The notes under the pieces were generated by a model, which was given only the letters and a program-made list of their open reading frames with translations, ran no database searches and was not told the origin of the DNA. This document shows, piece after piece, positions 1 to 8,116 of a stretch of 64,000 nt of DNA. Origin of the DNA: Mycobacterium sp. (GTDB lineage Bacteria > Actinomycetota > Actinomycetes > Mycobacteriales > Mycobacteriaceae); assembly GCF_004298145.1 (NCBI RefSeq), contig NZ_SCRH01000038.1:248001-312000 (forward strand), in the 5' to 3' direction. Made by a program: the position numbers and the translations under genes. The first letter of the stretch is position 1. Each line of letters starts with the position of its first letter.

Positions 1-534
1 CCAGTCGGGGGAACCGATCGTCAGGCCGCCGCTGAGCCGGGCGGCGATCCGGGGCCCGCGCAGGCGGCTGTTGTCGTAGACGGTGGCGATGTCGGATAGC
101 GCGACGGCCTCGGTGACCGGTGTCCACAAGCGGCGATGACGCTCGCGGACCTTGGCTTCCGGTACGTCATGGCCGCCGGCACGCACCCGGTGCCGGACAC
201 GTTCGACGGCAAGGTCTTCCGGGATGAGCAGCGCATGCAGGACGACGGTGAAGCCCGCGCGGTGGGCGGTGTGGACGAGGTCCAGCTTCGACGGGTGGGA
301 AAACACGGTCTCCGCGATGAACGACCGGCCCAGGTCGATCAGCTTCGCGCGGGTGTCCGCGGCGATCTGCGCGGCGTCGTAGGCGTGCGATGCCGGATCC
401 TTCGGCCAGTGCTGCCGCGCGATTTCGTCGGCGTTGACCACGAGGCTTCCGGGCAACAGCGGCGCCAGGGTGAACGCGATGAAGGTCGACTTGCCGGCGC
501 CGTTCGGCCCGACCACCAAGTCAAGTCGATCCAT
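1..534 (-). CDS. Zeta-toxin-like ATPase/kinase, toxin of a TA pair (C-terminus cut by window edge)
   Basis: A reading frame open from the ATG at 534 to base 1 gives 178 residues with no stop, so the C-terminus lies beyond the left edge. A Walker A motif, GPNGAGKST, sits at about residues 9-17. It is followed by an N-A-D-E-I segment and an E-T-V-F-S-H segment, the pattern of the zeta-toxin/AAA family whose founding members phosphorylate UDP-sugars or nucleotides. It lies 24 bp downstream of a ParD-like antitoxin gene on the same strand, which supports a toxin role. No strong ribosome site precedes the ATG, so translational coupling to the antitoxin is likely. The substrate is unknown, and a harmless P-loop kinase of the same fold is the alternative. 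Confidence 0.8.
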   Translation of the reverse strand, partial: MDRLDLVVGPNGAGKSTFIAFTLAPLLPGSLVVNADEIARQHWPKDPASHAYDAAQIAADTRAKLIDLGRSFIAETVFSHPSKLDLVHTAHRAGFTVVLHALLIPEDLAVERVRHRVRAGGHDVPEAKVRERHRRLWTPVTEAVALSDIATVYDNSRLRGPRIAARLSGGLTIGSPDW

Positions 535-558
535 CGGGCCGCGCCCGCGAACCCCGGG

Positions 559-948
559 TCAGCGCTCGCCCGCGAGCACCACGGCGGCGCCGTCGGGCCG
601 GTGCTCGACGATGTCGCCGTCCTCGTTGAGGGCGACGGTGGTGACCCCTTGGGCGGCCAGCGTCGCCCCGTAATTGGTGCGGGCCAGGCTTTCTTCGATC
701 GCCGCGGAGATCTCGGCGTTGAACACCACGCCTTCCTCCACGGCGAGTTCGCTGGTCGCCAGCTGGCCGGCGAGCGCCGCTTCGACCCGCCGCCGAGACG
801 CGGTGTGCTGGCTGGACACCGCGCGTCCGACCCGCGCCCAGTGGTCGAGTTGCTGCTTGGCCGAACGACTCTGGCGGGCGCCCTCGGCCGCCGCGCTGTC
901 CATCAGGTCGGACGCGACGCGGGTGACACGATCGAGAGCCTCCGCCAT
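559..948 (-). CDS. ParD-like antitoxin, first gene of the TA operon
   Basis: This 129-residue protein starts MAEALDRVTRVASDLMDSA and has a mainly helical N-terminal half, typical of ParD-like antitoxins that pair with zeta-type toxins. The in-frame ATG at 990 would add 14 residues, but I chose the ATG at 948 because GGAGGAAG stands just upstream at good spacing. The longer start would also lie inside the upstream palindrome. It should bind and neutralise the toxin encoded 24 bp downstream and probably represses its own promoter through the dyad at 983-999. The antitoxin call rests on gene order, size and overall sequence character, not on a catalytic motif. Confidence 0.75.
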   Translation of the reverse strand: MAEALDRVTRVASDLMDSAAAEGARQSRSAKQQLDHWARVGRAVSSQHTASRRRVEAALAGQLATSELAVEEGVVFNAEISAAIEESLARTNYGATLAAQGVTTVALNEDGDIVEHRPDGAAVVLAGER

Positions 949-982
949 GACTTCCTCCATGATGCAGCACACCGTTACAAGC

Positions 983-999
983 TGTAGCATAATGCTACA
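983..999. promoter_or_regulatory. Perfect 17-bp palindrome, likely TA operator
   Basis: TGTAGCAT, one base, then ATGCTACA form a perfect inverted repeat 35 bp upstream of the antitoxin ATG. It contains an AT-rich TAGCAT/CATTAT element that could be the -10 box of the leftward promoter. Its position fits binding by the antitoxin or the toxin-antitoxin complex. The function is inferred from position and symmetry. Confidence 0.6.
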
Positions 1000-1016
1000 C
1001 CACGCGTCAGCCCCTC

Positions 1017-1511
1017 CTAGCGCCCCACCTTCAAGACAGCGTCGATGATCGCCTCAACGTCTTGGTCGATGTCCACGGTCGCGCCGGCCTCGTCGGGGCC
1101 GAGCGGCTCCAGGGTGTCCAATTGCGACCGCAACAGCGCCGCCGGCATGAAGTGGCCGGGCCGGGCCGCCAGCCGGCCGGCGATCAGGTCCGCCGAACCG
1201 GACAGATGCAGGAACTCGACGCCCGGGCAGTGCGCGCGCAGCTGGTCGCGGTACTTCCTTTTGAGCGCCGAACAACTCACCACACCGCCGTCGCGGTGGC
1301 CGGCCAGCCATTCGCCGATTTTTTCCAGCCAGGGATAGCGGTCCTCGTCGTCGAGCGGTTCGCCGGCCGCCATCTTGGCAACGTTGGCGGCCGGATGCAG
1401 GGTGTCGGCATCGACGAACGGAACCCGTGTACGTTGCGCCAGCGCCGCCCCGACCGTCGACTTGCCCGATCCGGATACACCCATCACCACGACGGGGGCC
1501 GATCGGCTCAC
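1017..1511 (-). CDS. gntK: Gluconokinase (EC 2.7.1.12)
   Basis: The 164-residue protein has the Walker A sequence GVSGSGKST at residues 11-19. The family segments D-A-D-T-L-H-P, K-M-A-A-G-E-P-L-D-D-x-D-R-x-P-W and S-C-S-A-L-K-R-x-Y-R-D are also present. Length and motifs match GntK, which phosphorylates gluconate to 6-phosphogluconate in the cytoplasm and feeds the pentose phosphate pathway. It starts with GTG at 1511, directly after the stop of the upstream kinase-like/DUF7064 gene, so the two are probably co-transcribed and coupled. No gluconate permease is seen in the window. Confidence 0.93.
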   Translation of the reverse strand: MSRSAPVVVMGVSGSGKSTVGAALAQRTRVPFVDADTLHPAANVAKMAAGEPLDDEDRYPWLEKIGEWLAGHRDGGVVSCSALKRKYRDQLRAHCPGVEFLHLSGSADLIAGRLAARPGHFMPAALLRSQLDTLEPLGPDEAGATVDIDQDVEAIIDAVLKVGR

Positions 1512-3545
1512 CTAAGTTTGTTCGCCGAGGTTGCGATTCCATTCCAGCCAACCGACGCCGCTGCGCCCGTCGGCGGTGGTGATCGTGGCCCAGACGCGGG
1601 GGAACTGGCTGACCCGTCCGTCGGCGGCGGTGAGCCGCACCGGCGCCTGGCCGCGCACGTTCACGTCGGCGGTGATCTCGCCCGGGTTGAGCGTCACCGT
1701 CGCGTCCAGCGGTAACCCGTTGCCGTCGAAGGATTCTCGTGAGTCGACGGTTTGCAGCTCGGTGAGCCGGCCGTCGGCGTCCTGCGCGTAGCCGATGCTG
1801 AACGCGGGCGCGCCGGGGATGCGGATGTTGACACCGTGCAGATGGGTGCCGTCATCCAGGTGCAGCGCGCTCCAAATCCAATCCATGCTCCACCAATCGC
1901 GCACGCCCCAGGAGTGATCACGCTGGCCGGGCACCGAGTCGACGCGATAGCTGGTGTCGCCGATCGTGACGGTGCCCGAGACGGTGCACGGAATTTCGTA
2001 CCGCGTCGTCAGCCCGTACTTATACGGGGTGCCGTCGGTGTCCCACACCAGGTTCATGGTCATCTCGACTGGCGTGCCGGTCTCGCCGCGCAGCAACGCC
2101 GCGGGGTCGGCGTAGGCCTGGGCCCGCGCGCGCACGTCGACGCGGTAGCTCCGTAATGGTGCGTCGGCGGAATGGGCGAGCTCGAACTCGTCGGTGCGCA
2201 CCGCCCACGGATCCGGCGGCAGCGCAACCTGCGCGTCGACGGCGACGGTTGGCATCTCGGGGCCGCACAACAGCACGTGAACCCACGCGGTCTGCTCGTT
2301 GGCCACCAGACCGAGGCGGAACCAGCCACCCAATCCCTGTGCGGTGTCGGCGAAGTCGGCGTACCAGCTCTCGCTCCACAACGGTTCGGCGGTGGGATCG
2401 TGGGCGAGTTCGTCCTCGGGCGACGGTCGCAGCGGCTCGGCCGCCACCGCCGCCGGCAGCGTCGACAGCGCGTCGGTGTCGAGCACATGATCGCAGTGCC
2501 GGCGCAGCATCGTCATGAACATCTGGTCGCCACGGTCGGTGCGCTCCACCAGCATCGAGGAGACGATCGCCATCATCACGCCGAAAAAACTCTGCCGGCG
2601 GACACCGTCGGCGACGTCGTCCAGGGTGATGGGCGCGCCGGGGCCGAGCGCCTCGTGGTATGCCCGCAGCAGCGCGTCGTAGTGCTCCCGGCGGTCCTCG
2701 GTGGGCAGCGCACACCCAAGGAAATAGGACAGGTCGGTCAATGCCGGACCCCAGGACACGGTCTGCCAGTCGACCACCGTCAACGCGCGGTCGGCGCCCG
2801 CGGTACCGAACAACATGTTGTCCAGTCGGTAATCGCCGTGCACCAGGCCCTGGATGCGGCCCTGCCCGGACGCCTCGGCCTCCTGCGCGAGGTAGCCGTC
2901 GAAGGAGGCCACCAGGCGTTCGCACACCACGCGATGCTCCGGCGCGATCTGGTCGCCGTAGCGGTCGACGAAGCCCGCGTAGAGCGGGGTGATCATGGCC
3001 TGGTTCAGCGGCGCCTCGCGGTTGAGCCAGGGTGCTTCGGCCAGCGACGCGTCGCCGAGTAGCGGGCCGTGCAGCCGTCCCAATTCGACGGCGCCGAGGC
3101 GGGCCTGTTCGATTGTGGCACCGGCGATTTCGTCGCCGACCACGGCCGGCCCGGCATCGCCCAGCAGCAGATCGAACACGCCCGTCGAGGTGTCGACCGC
3201 CGCGTGGTAGCAGGGCGCGATCGGTCCACCCAGCCGCGGCGCGATGTCGCCGTAGAAGCGGACCTCCCGCTCGTAGAGTCCCAGAGCCAGCCCGGTCTGC
3301 CGGCTCACCGGGTCGGTGGCCGCGACCTTGAGCACCACCGACTCGGGGCCATCGCCAGGTTTGAACGGCTCCCCGCCGTCGGCGTCGGCATAGCTGAGCC
3401 GGATGCGATAGCACTCGCTCATCTGGCCGGTGCCGATGCGCTCGACCGAGAAATCGGCGATGGGTCCGGTGCCGATCACCGCGGCCAACCAGGCGGCGGT
3501 GAGGTCACTGGGTCGTTCGATGACTTGCTCGGTCTCGGCATGCAT
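1512..3545 (-). CDS. Fusion: phosphotransferase (APH-like) domain + DUF7064-like domain
   Basis: This 677-residue protein has two parts. Residues 1 to about 370 form an aminoglycoside-phosphotransferase/choline-kinase-like domain with the catalytic loop HGDYRLDN (about 236-243) and VVDWQ (about 257-261). Residues about 390-677 resemble the DUF7064 (hydroxyneurosporene-synthase-like) family, with a D-H-S-W-G-V-R-D-W-W segment. The window also encodes the two parts as separate neighbours (50374-51477 and 51474-52463), so the fusion suggests that they act together. I chose the ATG at 3545; the alternative at 3590 would overlap lipT. The substrate is unknown. It is unlikely to be a true antibiotic kinase, since this subfamily is common in actinobacterial lipid and steroid gene sets. 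Confidence 0.8.
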   Translation of the reverse strand: MHAETEQVIERPSDLTAAWLAAVIGTGPIADFSVERIGTGQMSECYRIRLSYADADGGEPFKPGDGPESVVLKVAATDPVSRQTGLALGLYEREVRFYGDIAPRLGGPIAPCYHAAVDTSTGVFDLLLGDAGPAVVGDEIAGATIEQARLGAVELGRLHGPLLGDASLAEAPWLNREAPLNQAMITPLYAGFVDRYGDQIAPEHRVVCERLVASFDGYLAQEAEASGQGRIQGLVHGDYRLDNMLFGTAGADRALTVVDWQTVSWGPALTDLSYFLGCALPTEDRREHYDALLRAYHEALGPGAPITLDDVADGVRRQSFFGVMMAIVSSMLVERTDRGDQMFMTMLRRHCDHVLDTDALSTLPAAVAAEPLRPSPEDELAHDPTAEPLWSESWYADFADTAQGLGGWFRLGLVANEQTAWVHVLLCGPEMPTVAVDAQVALPPDPWAVRTDEFELAHSADAPLRSYRVDVRARAQAYADPAALLRGETGTPVEMTMNLVWDTDGTPYKYGLTTRYEIPCTVSGTVTIGDTSYRVDSVPGQRDHSWGVRDWWSMDWIWSALHLDDGTHLHGVNIRIPGAPAFSIGYAQDADGRLTELQTVDSRESFDGNGLPLDATVTLNPGEITADVNVRGQAPVRLTAADGRVSQFPRVWATITTADGRSGVGWLEWNRNLGEQT

Positions 3546-3562
3546 GGGGTTAGCGTGCCAGG

Positions 3563-5077
3563 TCAGCGCGCAAGTGAGAAGCCGTCCCATGCCATCCGGC
3601 GGTGCGGGTGCGGATCGAACTCGACGCGGGATTTCCGGTCGAAGACCAGCACGGCGCGATCGGCGGCGTTGTAGCGAGGCCAGTCCTCCCCCGGGACACC
3701 CGTGCGGCTGAAGGTGCGCCAGCGTCGTTGCACCTGGTTGCTCACCCGCAACGCGGCGCGGCGATCCGCTGCCGCCGTCAACAACGCACCGAATCTGGTG
3801 CGGTAGACGTCGAAAACCGCCAGCAACTCGGTGGCATGGGTGGCGCCGAAACCCGACCAGCGCAGCGTGCGCGGGGCGTAGTCATACCGGTAGAGGTAGG
3901 TCGGCGCGTGCGTGCCGTGGGCTTCGGCGATCTGCCAGGCCGCCGAGCCGAACGCGAAATCACCGCCGAGCTGGATGCACGCCGCCCGCTCGGGATAGTC
4001 GGGGTAGGCGGCGGTAATGCGTTCGCGGATAGCGGGTTCCGCCTCGGCCAGCAGCTCCTCGACCATCGCCTCGTTGGTCGGCAACATCGCCAGGAACCGG
4101 GTGAACAGCCGCCCTTCTTCGGCGTTGGTGCCCACGATGAGAGGCACCCGGTGCGCCTCGCCGCGCCGCATCGCCTCGACGGGATCCATCGGCAGCATGT
4201 CGTCACCGACCACCGGGCCAATCGGGAAGGCGCCCAGCCTGTTCTGCATGCCCTCGTCAATCAATGCATGTTGGGCTTTCACCAGTTGGGCCGCGGACAC
4301 CCGCATCAGCGCGTCGGCGGCATCCTGCCTGCGCGCCCCGAGCAGGCCGGCGAAGCGGTTCGCGAATTCGGCGGCGACCTCCTTCGACCGCACCAGACCC
4401 GAGGCGGGGCTTTCCGAGATCGCCCGTGCGAACAGGCCTTCGGCGGCGGGCACCGCCACCAAGGAGGCGGTGATACAGGCGCCCGCGCTCTCGCCGAAAA
4501 TCGTCACATTGTCGGGGTCGCCGCCGAATCCGGCGATGTTGTCGCGAACCCACTGCAACGCCAGCACCAGATCGCGCAGGTACAGGTTGCTGTCGATGGT
4601 GATCTCCGGCGTCGACAGCGACGAAAAGTCCACACACCCGAGCGCGCCCAGCCGATAGTTCACCGATACGTACACGCACCCCCGCCGCGCCAGCGCCGCC
4701 CCGTCGTACAGCGGTGTTGCCGAACTGCCCAGGAAATACCCGCCACCGTGGATGAACACCATGACGGGTAGCGGCCCCTCGGCGGCCTCGGGCGCCACCA
4801 CATTGAGGGTGAGGCAGTCCTCGCTCATGGGCTGATAACGGCCTCCGATACCCGACAGGCCGAGCAGGGTGTAACGGCGCTGCTGGGGCGCGCAATTAGC
4901 GAAGCCGTGACAGTGCCGGACCCCCGACCACGGCGCCGCCGGCTGCGGCGCCCGCAAGCGCAGGTTTCCCACCGGTGGACGGGCATACGGGATCGACCGC
5001 CACCGATTGACCCCGTCGCGGGTGAAGCCTTCGACGGTGCCGAGGGCCGTGCGTGCGCGGACAGTCCGGTCATGCAT
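3563..5077 (-). CDS. lipT: Type B carboxylesterase/lipase LipT
   Basis: This 504-residue alpha/beta hydrolase shows the type B carboxylesterase features: oxyanion-hole segment HGGGYF near residue 110, S-E-D-C-L-T-L-N at about 85-92, and nucleophile elbow G-E-S-A-G with Ser at about 197. It should hydrolyse carboxylic esters. Length and its place next to lppI match M. tuberculosis LipT (Rv2045c). It starts with ATG at 5077, divergent from lppI with a 79-bp gap, and the kinase-like fusion gene follows 17 bp downstream on the same strand. No signal peptide is obvious, so it is probably cytoplasmic. The natural substrate is unknown. Confidence 0.88.
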   Translation of the reverse strand: MHDRTVRARTALGTVEGFTRDGVNRWRSIPYARPPVGNLRLRAPQPAAPWSGVRHCHGFANCAPQQRRYTLLGLSGIGGRYQPMSEDCLTLNVVAPEAAEGPLPVMVFIHGGGYFLGSSATPLYDGAALARRGCVYVSVNYRLGALGCVDFSSLSTPEITIDSNLYLRDLVLALQWVRDNIAGFGGDPDNVTIFGESAGACITASLVAVPAAEGLFARAISESPASGLVRSKEVAAEFANRFAGLLGARRQDAADALMRVSAAQLVKAQHALIDEGMQNRLGAFPIGPVVGDDMLPMDPVEAMRRGEAHRVPLIVGTNAEEGRLFTRFLAMLPTNEAMVEELLAEAEPAIRERITAAYPDYPERAACIQLGGDFAFGSAAWQIAEAHGTHAPTYLYRYDYAPRTLRWSGFGATHATELLAVFDVYRTRFGALLTAAADRRAALRVSNQVQRRWRTFSRTGVPGEDWPRYNAADRAVLVFDRKSRVEFDPHPHRRMAWDGFSLAR

Positions 5078-5156
5078 AACCCGACCGTAACCGACATGCC
5101 GTCCGTAACGCGCGCACAGCGTCTTAATTACCCGGCGCGGCGGCTAGCCTGGCTGC

Positions 5157-5825
5157 ATGCGGATTGCTGCGATGATCGCCGCGTCGTTACTGGTCGCCGG
5201 GTGCTCACACACCACGGGCAGCCATTCCGAGCCGACGCCCAGCACCACCCAGACATCCGCCGGGCCGTCGGGGAGCAAATCGCCGGGAACATCCGCCGCG
5301 CCGGCCAACGGTGCCGCGATCTCCGACGTCATCGCGTGGATAGAGGCGGGCCACCCCGCCGATCCGGGGCGCTATCACACGGCCACCCGCGACGGCGTGG
5401 CCACACCGCTGGGCGACGACATCGCGTGGGTGGGCGCGGCCGGCAAAGTCTCCTGTACGACGGATTCCCAACACACCGGCGGCGCCCTGGTCTGCCTGGC
5501 GAAGCTGACCACTCCAGCACCGGCGCCCGCGACGGCCTACGGCGAATGGCAGGCCGGTTGGGTGACGTTCGACGGGGTGAATCTGCAGGTCGGAGCCGCG
5601 CGGGCCGACCCCGGTCCGTTCGTCAACGGCAACGGGCCCGAGCTGGCCAACGGGGATTCGCTGTCGTTCGGTGACTATCGGTGCCGCGCCGATCAAGCCG
5701 GCCTGTATTGCGTGAACTACGCGCACCAGTCGGCGGCCAAATTCAGCCCTGCCGGCATCGAGCCGTTCGGCTGTCTACGGCCGGTGCCGCCGCCCGACGG
5801 GGTCGGCACGGCGTTCAGCTGCTGA
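5157..5825 (+). CDS. lppI: Lipoprotein LppI
   Basis: This 222-residue protein begins with a short signal sequence and lipobox (LVAGC, Cys at about 16). A Ser/Thr/Pro-rich stretch (about 20-50) follows, typical of mycobacterial lipoproteins tethered to the outer face of the membrane. The remaining domain has several cysteines (for example around C-R-A-D and Y-C-V-N-Y) that could form disulfides. No enzyme motif is seen. Size and position beside lipT match LppI (Rv2046). Its last 11 bases overlap the convergent SDR gene. The function is unknown. Confidence 0.85.
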   Translation: MRIAAMIAASLLVAGCSHTTGSHSEPTPSTTQTSAGPSGSKSPGTSAAPANGAAISDVIAWIEAGHPADPGRYHTATRDGVATPLGDDIAWVGAAGKVSCTTDSQHTGGALVCLAKLTTPAPAPATAYGEWQAGWVTFDGVNLQVGAARADPGPFVNGNGPELANGDSLSFGDYRCRADQAGLYCVNYAHQSAAKFSPAGIEPFGCLRPVPPPDGVGTAFSC

Positions 5826-6804
5826 GGTCCCCCGCGATGCTCGCGAAGAGCTCGCTCATCTCGTCACCGGGGCCGCCCGGAACGGTGTATCCGTCCTCGT
5901 CGCGGATCTCGTCGAGGTGGTCGCGCACGTCCTCGATGGATAGCCCGCGACGGTAGAAACCCCTTGTCCTGCCGATGAAGAACCGCGCGACGTGGCCCGC
6001 GCCCACCGTGTAGATCTCACCCGAAACCGGGCAATCCCGGTGGGTGAGGAAGGCCGCGACGGGCGCGACCTGCGCGGGGTCCAGTTTCTGGAGGTATTGG
6101 CCCACAAGGTCGTTCAACACCGCTCGCGACGCCGCATCATTTTCGACGGTCTGCTGCCCGGTTGCCCCGTCGAGCGAATGCGTCAACATCCGCGTGTAAG
6201 CGATCGGGGAAATGGCATTGACCTTGATGCCGTGTGCGGCCCCTTCGGCGGCGAGCACACGCGTCAGGCCCAGTAACCCCGTTTTGGCCGCACCGTAGTT
6301 GCTCATGCGTTCGGCACCAAGGATTCCCGCGGCCGAGCAGGTGTTGAGCACGCGACCGTACCGCTGTTCGCGCATGACCTTCCACGCGGGACGAATCACA
6401 TAGAACGCGCCCTTGAGGTGCACGTCCACCAGGGGTTCGAGCCGCTCGGCTGTCATCTCCTCGAACGGAGCGTCACCGACGATGCCCGCGTTGTTGATCA
6501 CGATGTCCACGCGCCCCCAGGCGCTCACGGCGGCGTCGATAATGGCCGCTGCACCTTCGGGATTCGTCACGCTGTGACCGTCGGCGATCGCCTCACCGCC
6601 CCGCTGTTGGATGTCTTCGACGACGGCGCTTGCCGCCTCGGCGTTCGAGCCGTCACCGGTCACCGACCCGCCCGTGTCGTTGACCACGACGCGGGCCCCG
6701 CGCGACGCCAGCAGCAGCGCGTATTCCTTGCCCAATCCCCCGGCGGCGCCCGTGATCACGGCGACCTGCCGGTCGAACCGCAGCTCGTTCGTCGCCTTCG
6801 TCAC
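5815..6804 (-). CDS. SDR oxidoreductase, 3-hydroxyacyl-CoA dehydrogenase-like
   Basis: A 329-residue short-chain dehydrogenase. It has the cofactor motif TGAAGGLG near residue 20, N-N-A-G-I, a Y-G-A-A-K catalytic segment, and a C-terminal extension of about 60 residues. The pattern F-D-R-Q-V-A-V-I-T-G with N-D-T-G-G-S-V-T-G-D-G is that of the peroxisomal-type (3R)-hydroxyacyl-CoA/17-beta-HSD4 branch, so a lipid or sterol side-chain substrate is plausible. I chose the GTG at 6804 because it forms a GTGA overlap with the stop of the P450 gene just upstream, showing translational coupling. A longer frame runs back to 6957 but lies inside the P450 gene. The exact substrate is unknown. Confidence 0.85.
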   Translation of the reverse strand: MTKATNELRFDRQVAVITGAAGGLGKEYALLLASRGARVVVNDTGGSVTGDGSNAEAASAVVEDIQQRGGEAIADGHSVTNPEGAAAIIDAAVSAWGRVDIVINNAGIVGDAPFEEMTAERLEPLVDVHLKGAFYVIRPAWKVMREQRYGRVLNTCSAAGILGAERMSNYGAAKTGLLGLTRVLAAEGAAHGIKVNAISPIAYTRMLTHSLDGATGQQTVENDAASRAVLNDLVGQYLQKLDPAQVAPVAAFLTHRDCPVSGEIYTVGAGHVARFFIGRTRGFYRRGLSIEDVRDHLDEIRDEDGYTVPGGPGDEMSELFASIAGDLSS

Positions 6805-8024
6805 CAACTCACCGGAAGTTCTTTCATGCCATAGATGTTGGCGTCCTTGAACCTCATCTCCTCCCGCGGTACCGCCACTTTGAGCCCGGGTAGGCGACGC
6901 GCCAGCGTGGCGAACGCGACCTGCATCTCGACGCGGGCCAGGTTCGCCCCGATGCATTGATGCGCGCCGTATCCGAAGCCCAAGTGTCCGCGCGCGTTTC
7001 GATCGATGTCGAAGCTCTCCGGATCGTCGACGAATTCGGTGTCCCAGTTCCCGGCGGGCAGGTTCATCATCACGAACTCTCCGGCGCGGATCAACTGGCC
7101 GCCGATCACAAGATCTTCGGTCGCCACGCGGTCGACCTGGCTGTGCACGATGCTGAGATAACGCATCAGTTCCTCGACGAAATTCGCGATGACGGCGGGA
7201 TCCTCGGTTTGGCCCAACCGCTCGTACGCACCGGGATGCTGCAGCAGCGCAACCGTTCCCAGCGAGATCATGTTGGCGGTGGTCTCGTGACCGGCCTGCA
7301 TCATGATCACACTGTTCATCGCCGTGGTCGCGTGATCGAGTTGGCCCGTCGCGACGTAGTCGGTGATCAGACGGCTGATCAGATCGTCGCCGGGTTCGCG
7401 CTCCTTGCGTTGCACCAACTCCTGGATGTAGGCGTACATCGCCCCGAACGCCTGTCCCTTTTCCGCGTCGGTGGATTTCTGGTCGAGCCCCTTGGTGGTG
7501 TTGTGCTGAAAAAGTTCGAGATCGTCGGGCGGCACTCCCAGCAGCAGCGCGATCACCATTGATGGCACCGGCAAGGCGAATTCACGCACCAGATCGGCCG
7601 GCGCACCATTGTCGATCATCTGGCCGAGATAGTGGTCGACCATGTCCTGGATGTGCGGCCGCATCGATTCGCACCGCCTGAAGGTGAAGTTGCTCGTCAT
7701 CATGCGCCGCAATCGCTGATGTTCGGGATCGTCGGTCCGCGCGAACATCACCGGGACCTTGTTCTCGGCGTCGGTCGGCATGATGGAGTCCGGAATGGTC
7801 TTCGCGGACAATCGCGGATCGACCAGCGCCGCTCTGATGTCCTGGTAGCGGCTCACCACCCATACCGGGTTGCCCTGGAACATCGCCTTTCGTAGCCCGT
7901 CCCCCTCCCGCCAGTCCGCGAACTCAGCCGGGGGCGCCAGCGGGCACTGCGCGAGCCGCGGCACCGGCAGCACCGGGAGTTCGGCGTCAGAGCAGGAACC
8001 GGACGTCTCGAAAGATATTGACAT
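6801..8024 (-). CDS. Cytochrome P450
   Basis: This 407-residue soluble P450 has an I-helix AGHETT (about 244-249), a K-helix E-L-M-R (285-288) and a heme loop FGYGAHQCIG with the cysteine ligand at about 357. The N-terminal region and F-A-R-T-D-D-P-E-H-Q-R-L-R-R segment resemble the CYP105-like group, but I do not assign a family number. It should hydroxylate a hydrophobic substrate using ferredoxin-supplied electrons. No ferredoxin gene is adjacent. It heads a two-gene operon with the coupled SDR and is divergent from a TetR gene, a usual arrangement for inducible oxidation of an alcohol-forming substrate. Confidence 0.93.
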   Translation of the reverse strand: MSISFETSGSCSDAELPVLPVPRLAQCPLAPPAEFADWREGDGLRKAMFQGNPVWVVSRYQDIRAALVDPRLSAKTIPDSIMPTDAENKVPVMFARTDDPEHQRLRRMMTSNFTFRRCESMRPHIQDMVDHYLGQMIDNGAPADLVREFALPVPSMVIALLLGVPPDDLELFQHNTTKGLDQKSTDAEKGQAFGAMYAYIQELVQRKEREPGDDLISRLITDYVATGQLDHATTAMNSVIMMQAGHETTANMISLGTVALLQHPGAYERLGQTEDPAVIANFVEELMRYLSIVHSQVDRVATEDLVIGGQLIRAGEFVMMNLPAGNWDTEFVDDPESFDIDRNARGHLGFGYGAHQCIGANLARVEMQVAFATLARRLPGLKVAVPREEMRFKDANIYGMKELPVSW

Positions 8025-8044
8025 GACCTATGTTTCCCATTAAG

Positions 8045-8106
8045 TGTCAGTTATCTGCCAGTTGTAGAGCGTAAAGGGAGGATAGTCGGTAGTCAACTGT
8101 CAGTTA
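8045..8106. promoter_or_regulatory. Repeated TGTCAGTTA boxes between P450 and TetR genes
   Basis: The 92-bp divergent spacer contains the 9-mer TGTCAGTTA twice (8045-8053 and 8098-8106). The second copy lies inside the dyad AACTG-T-CAGTT (8095-8105). Both sites flank the region where the two promoters must be, so they are the likely operators of the TetR protein encoded at 8117. This is inference from repetition and position. Confidence 0.45.
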
Positions 8107-8116
8107 CGCTGTCACA

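Noticed and set aside
136..987. 283-residue plus-strand open frame opposite the TA genes
   Set aside because: It is antisense to the zeta-like toxin and antitoxin, has no ribosome site and an arginine/histidine/glycine-rich composition typical of high-GC shadows.
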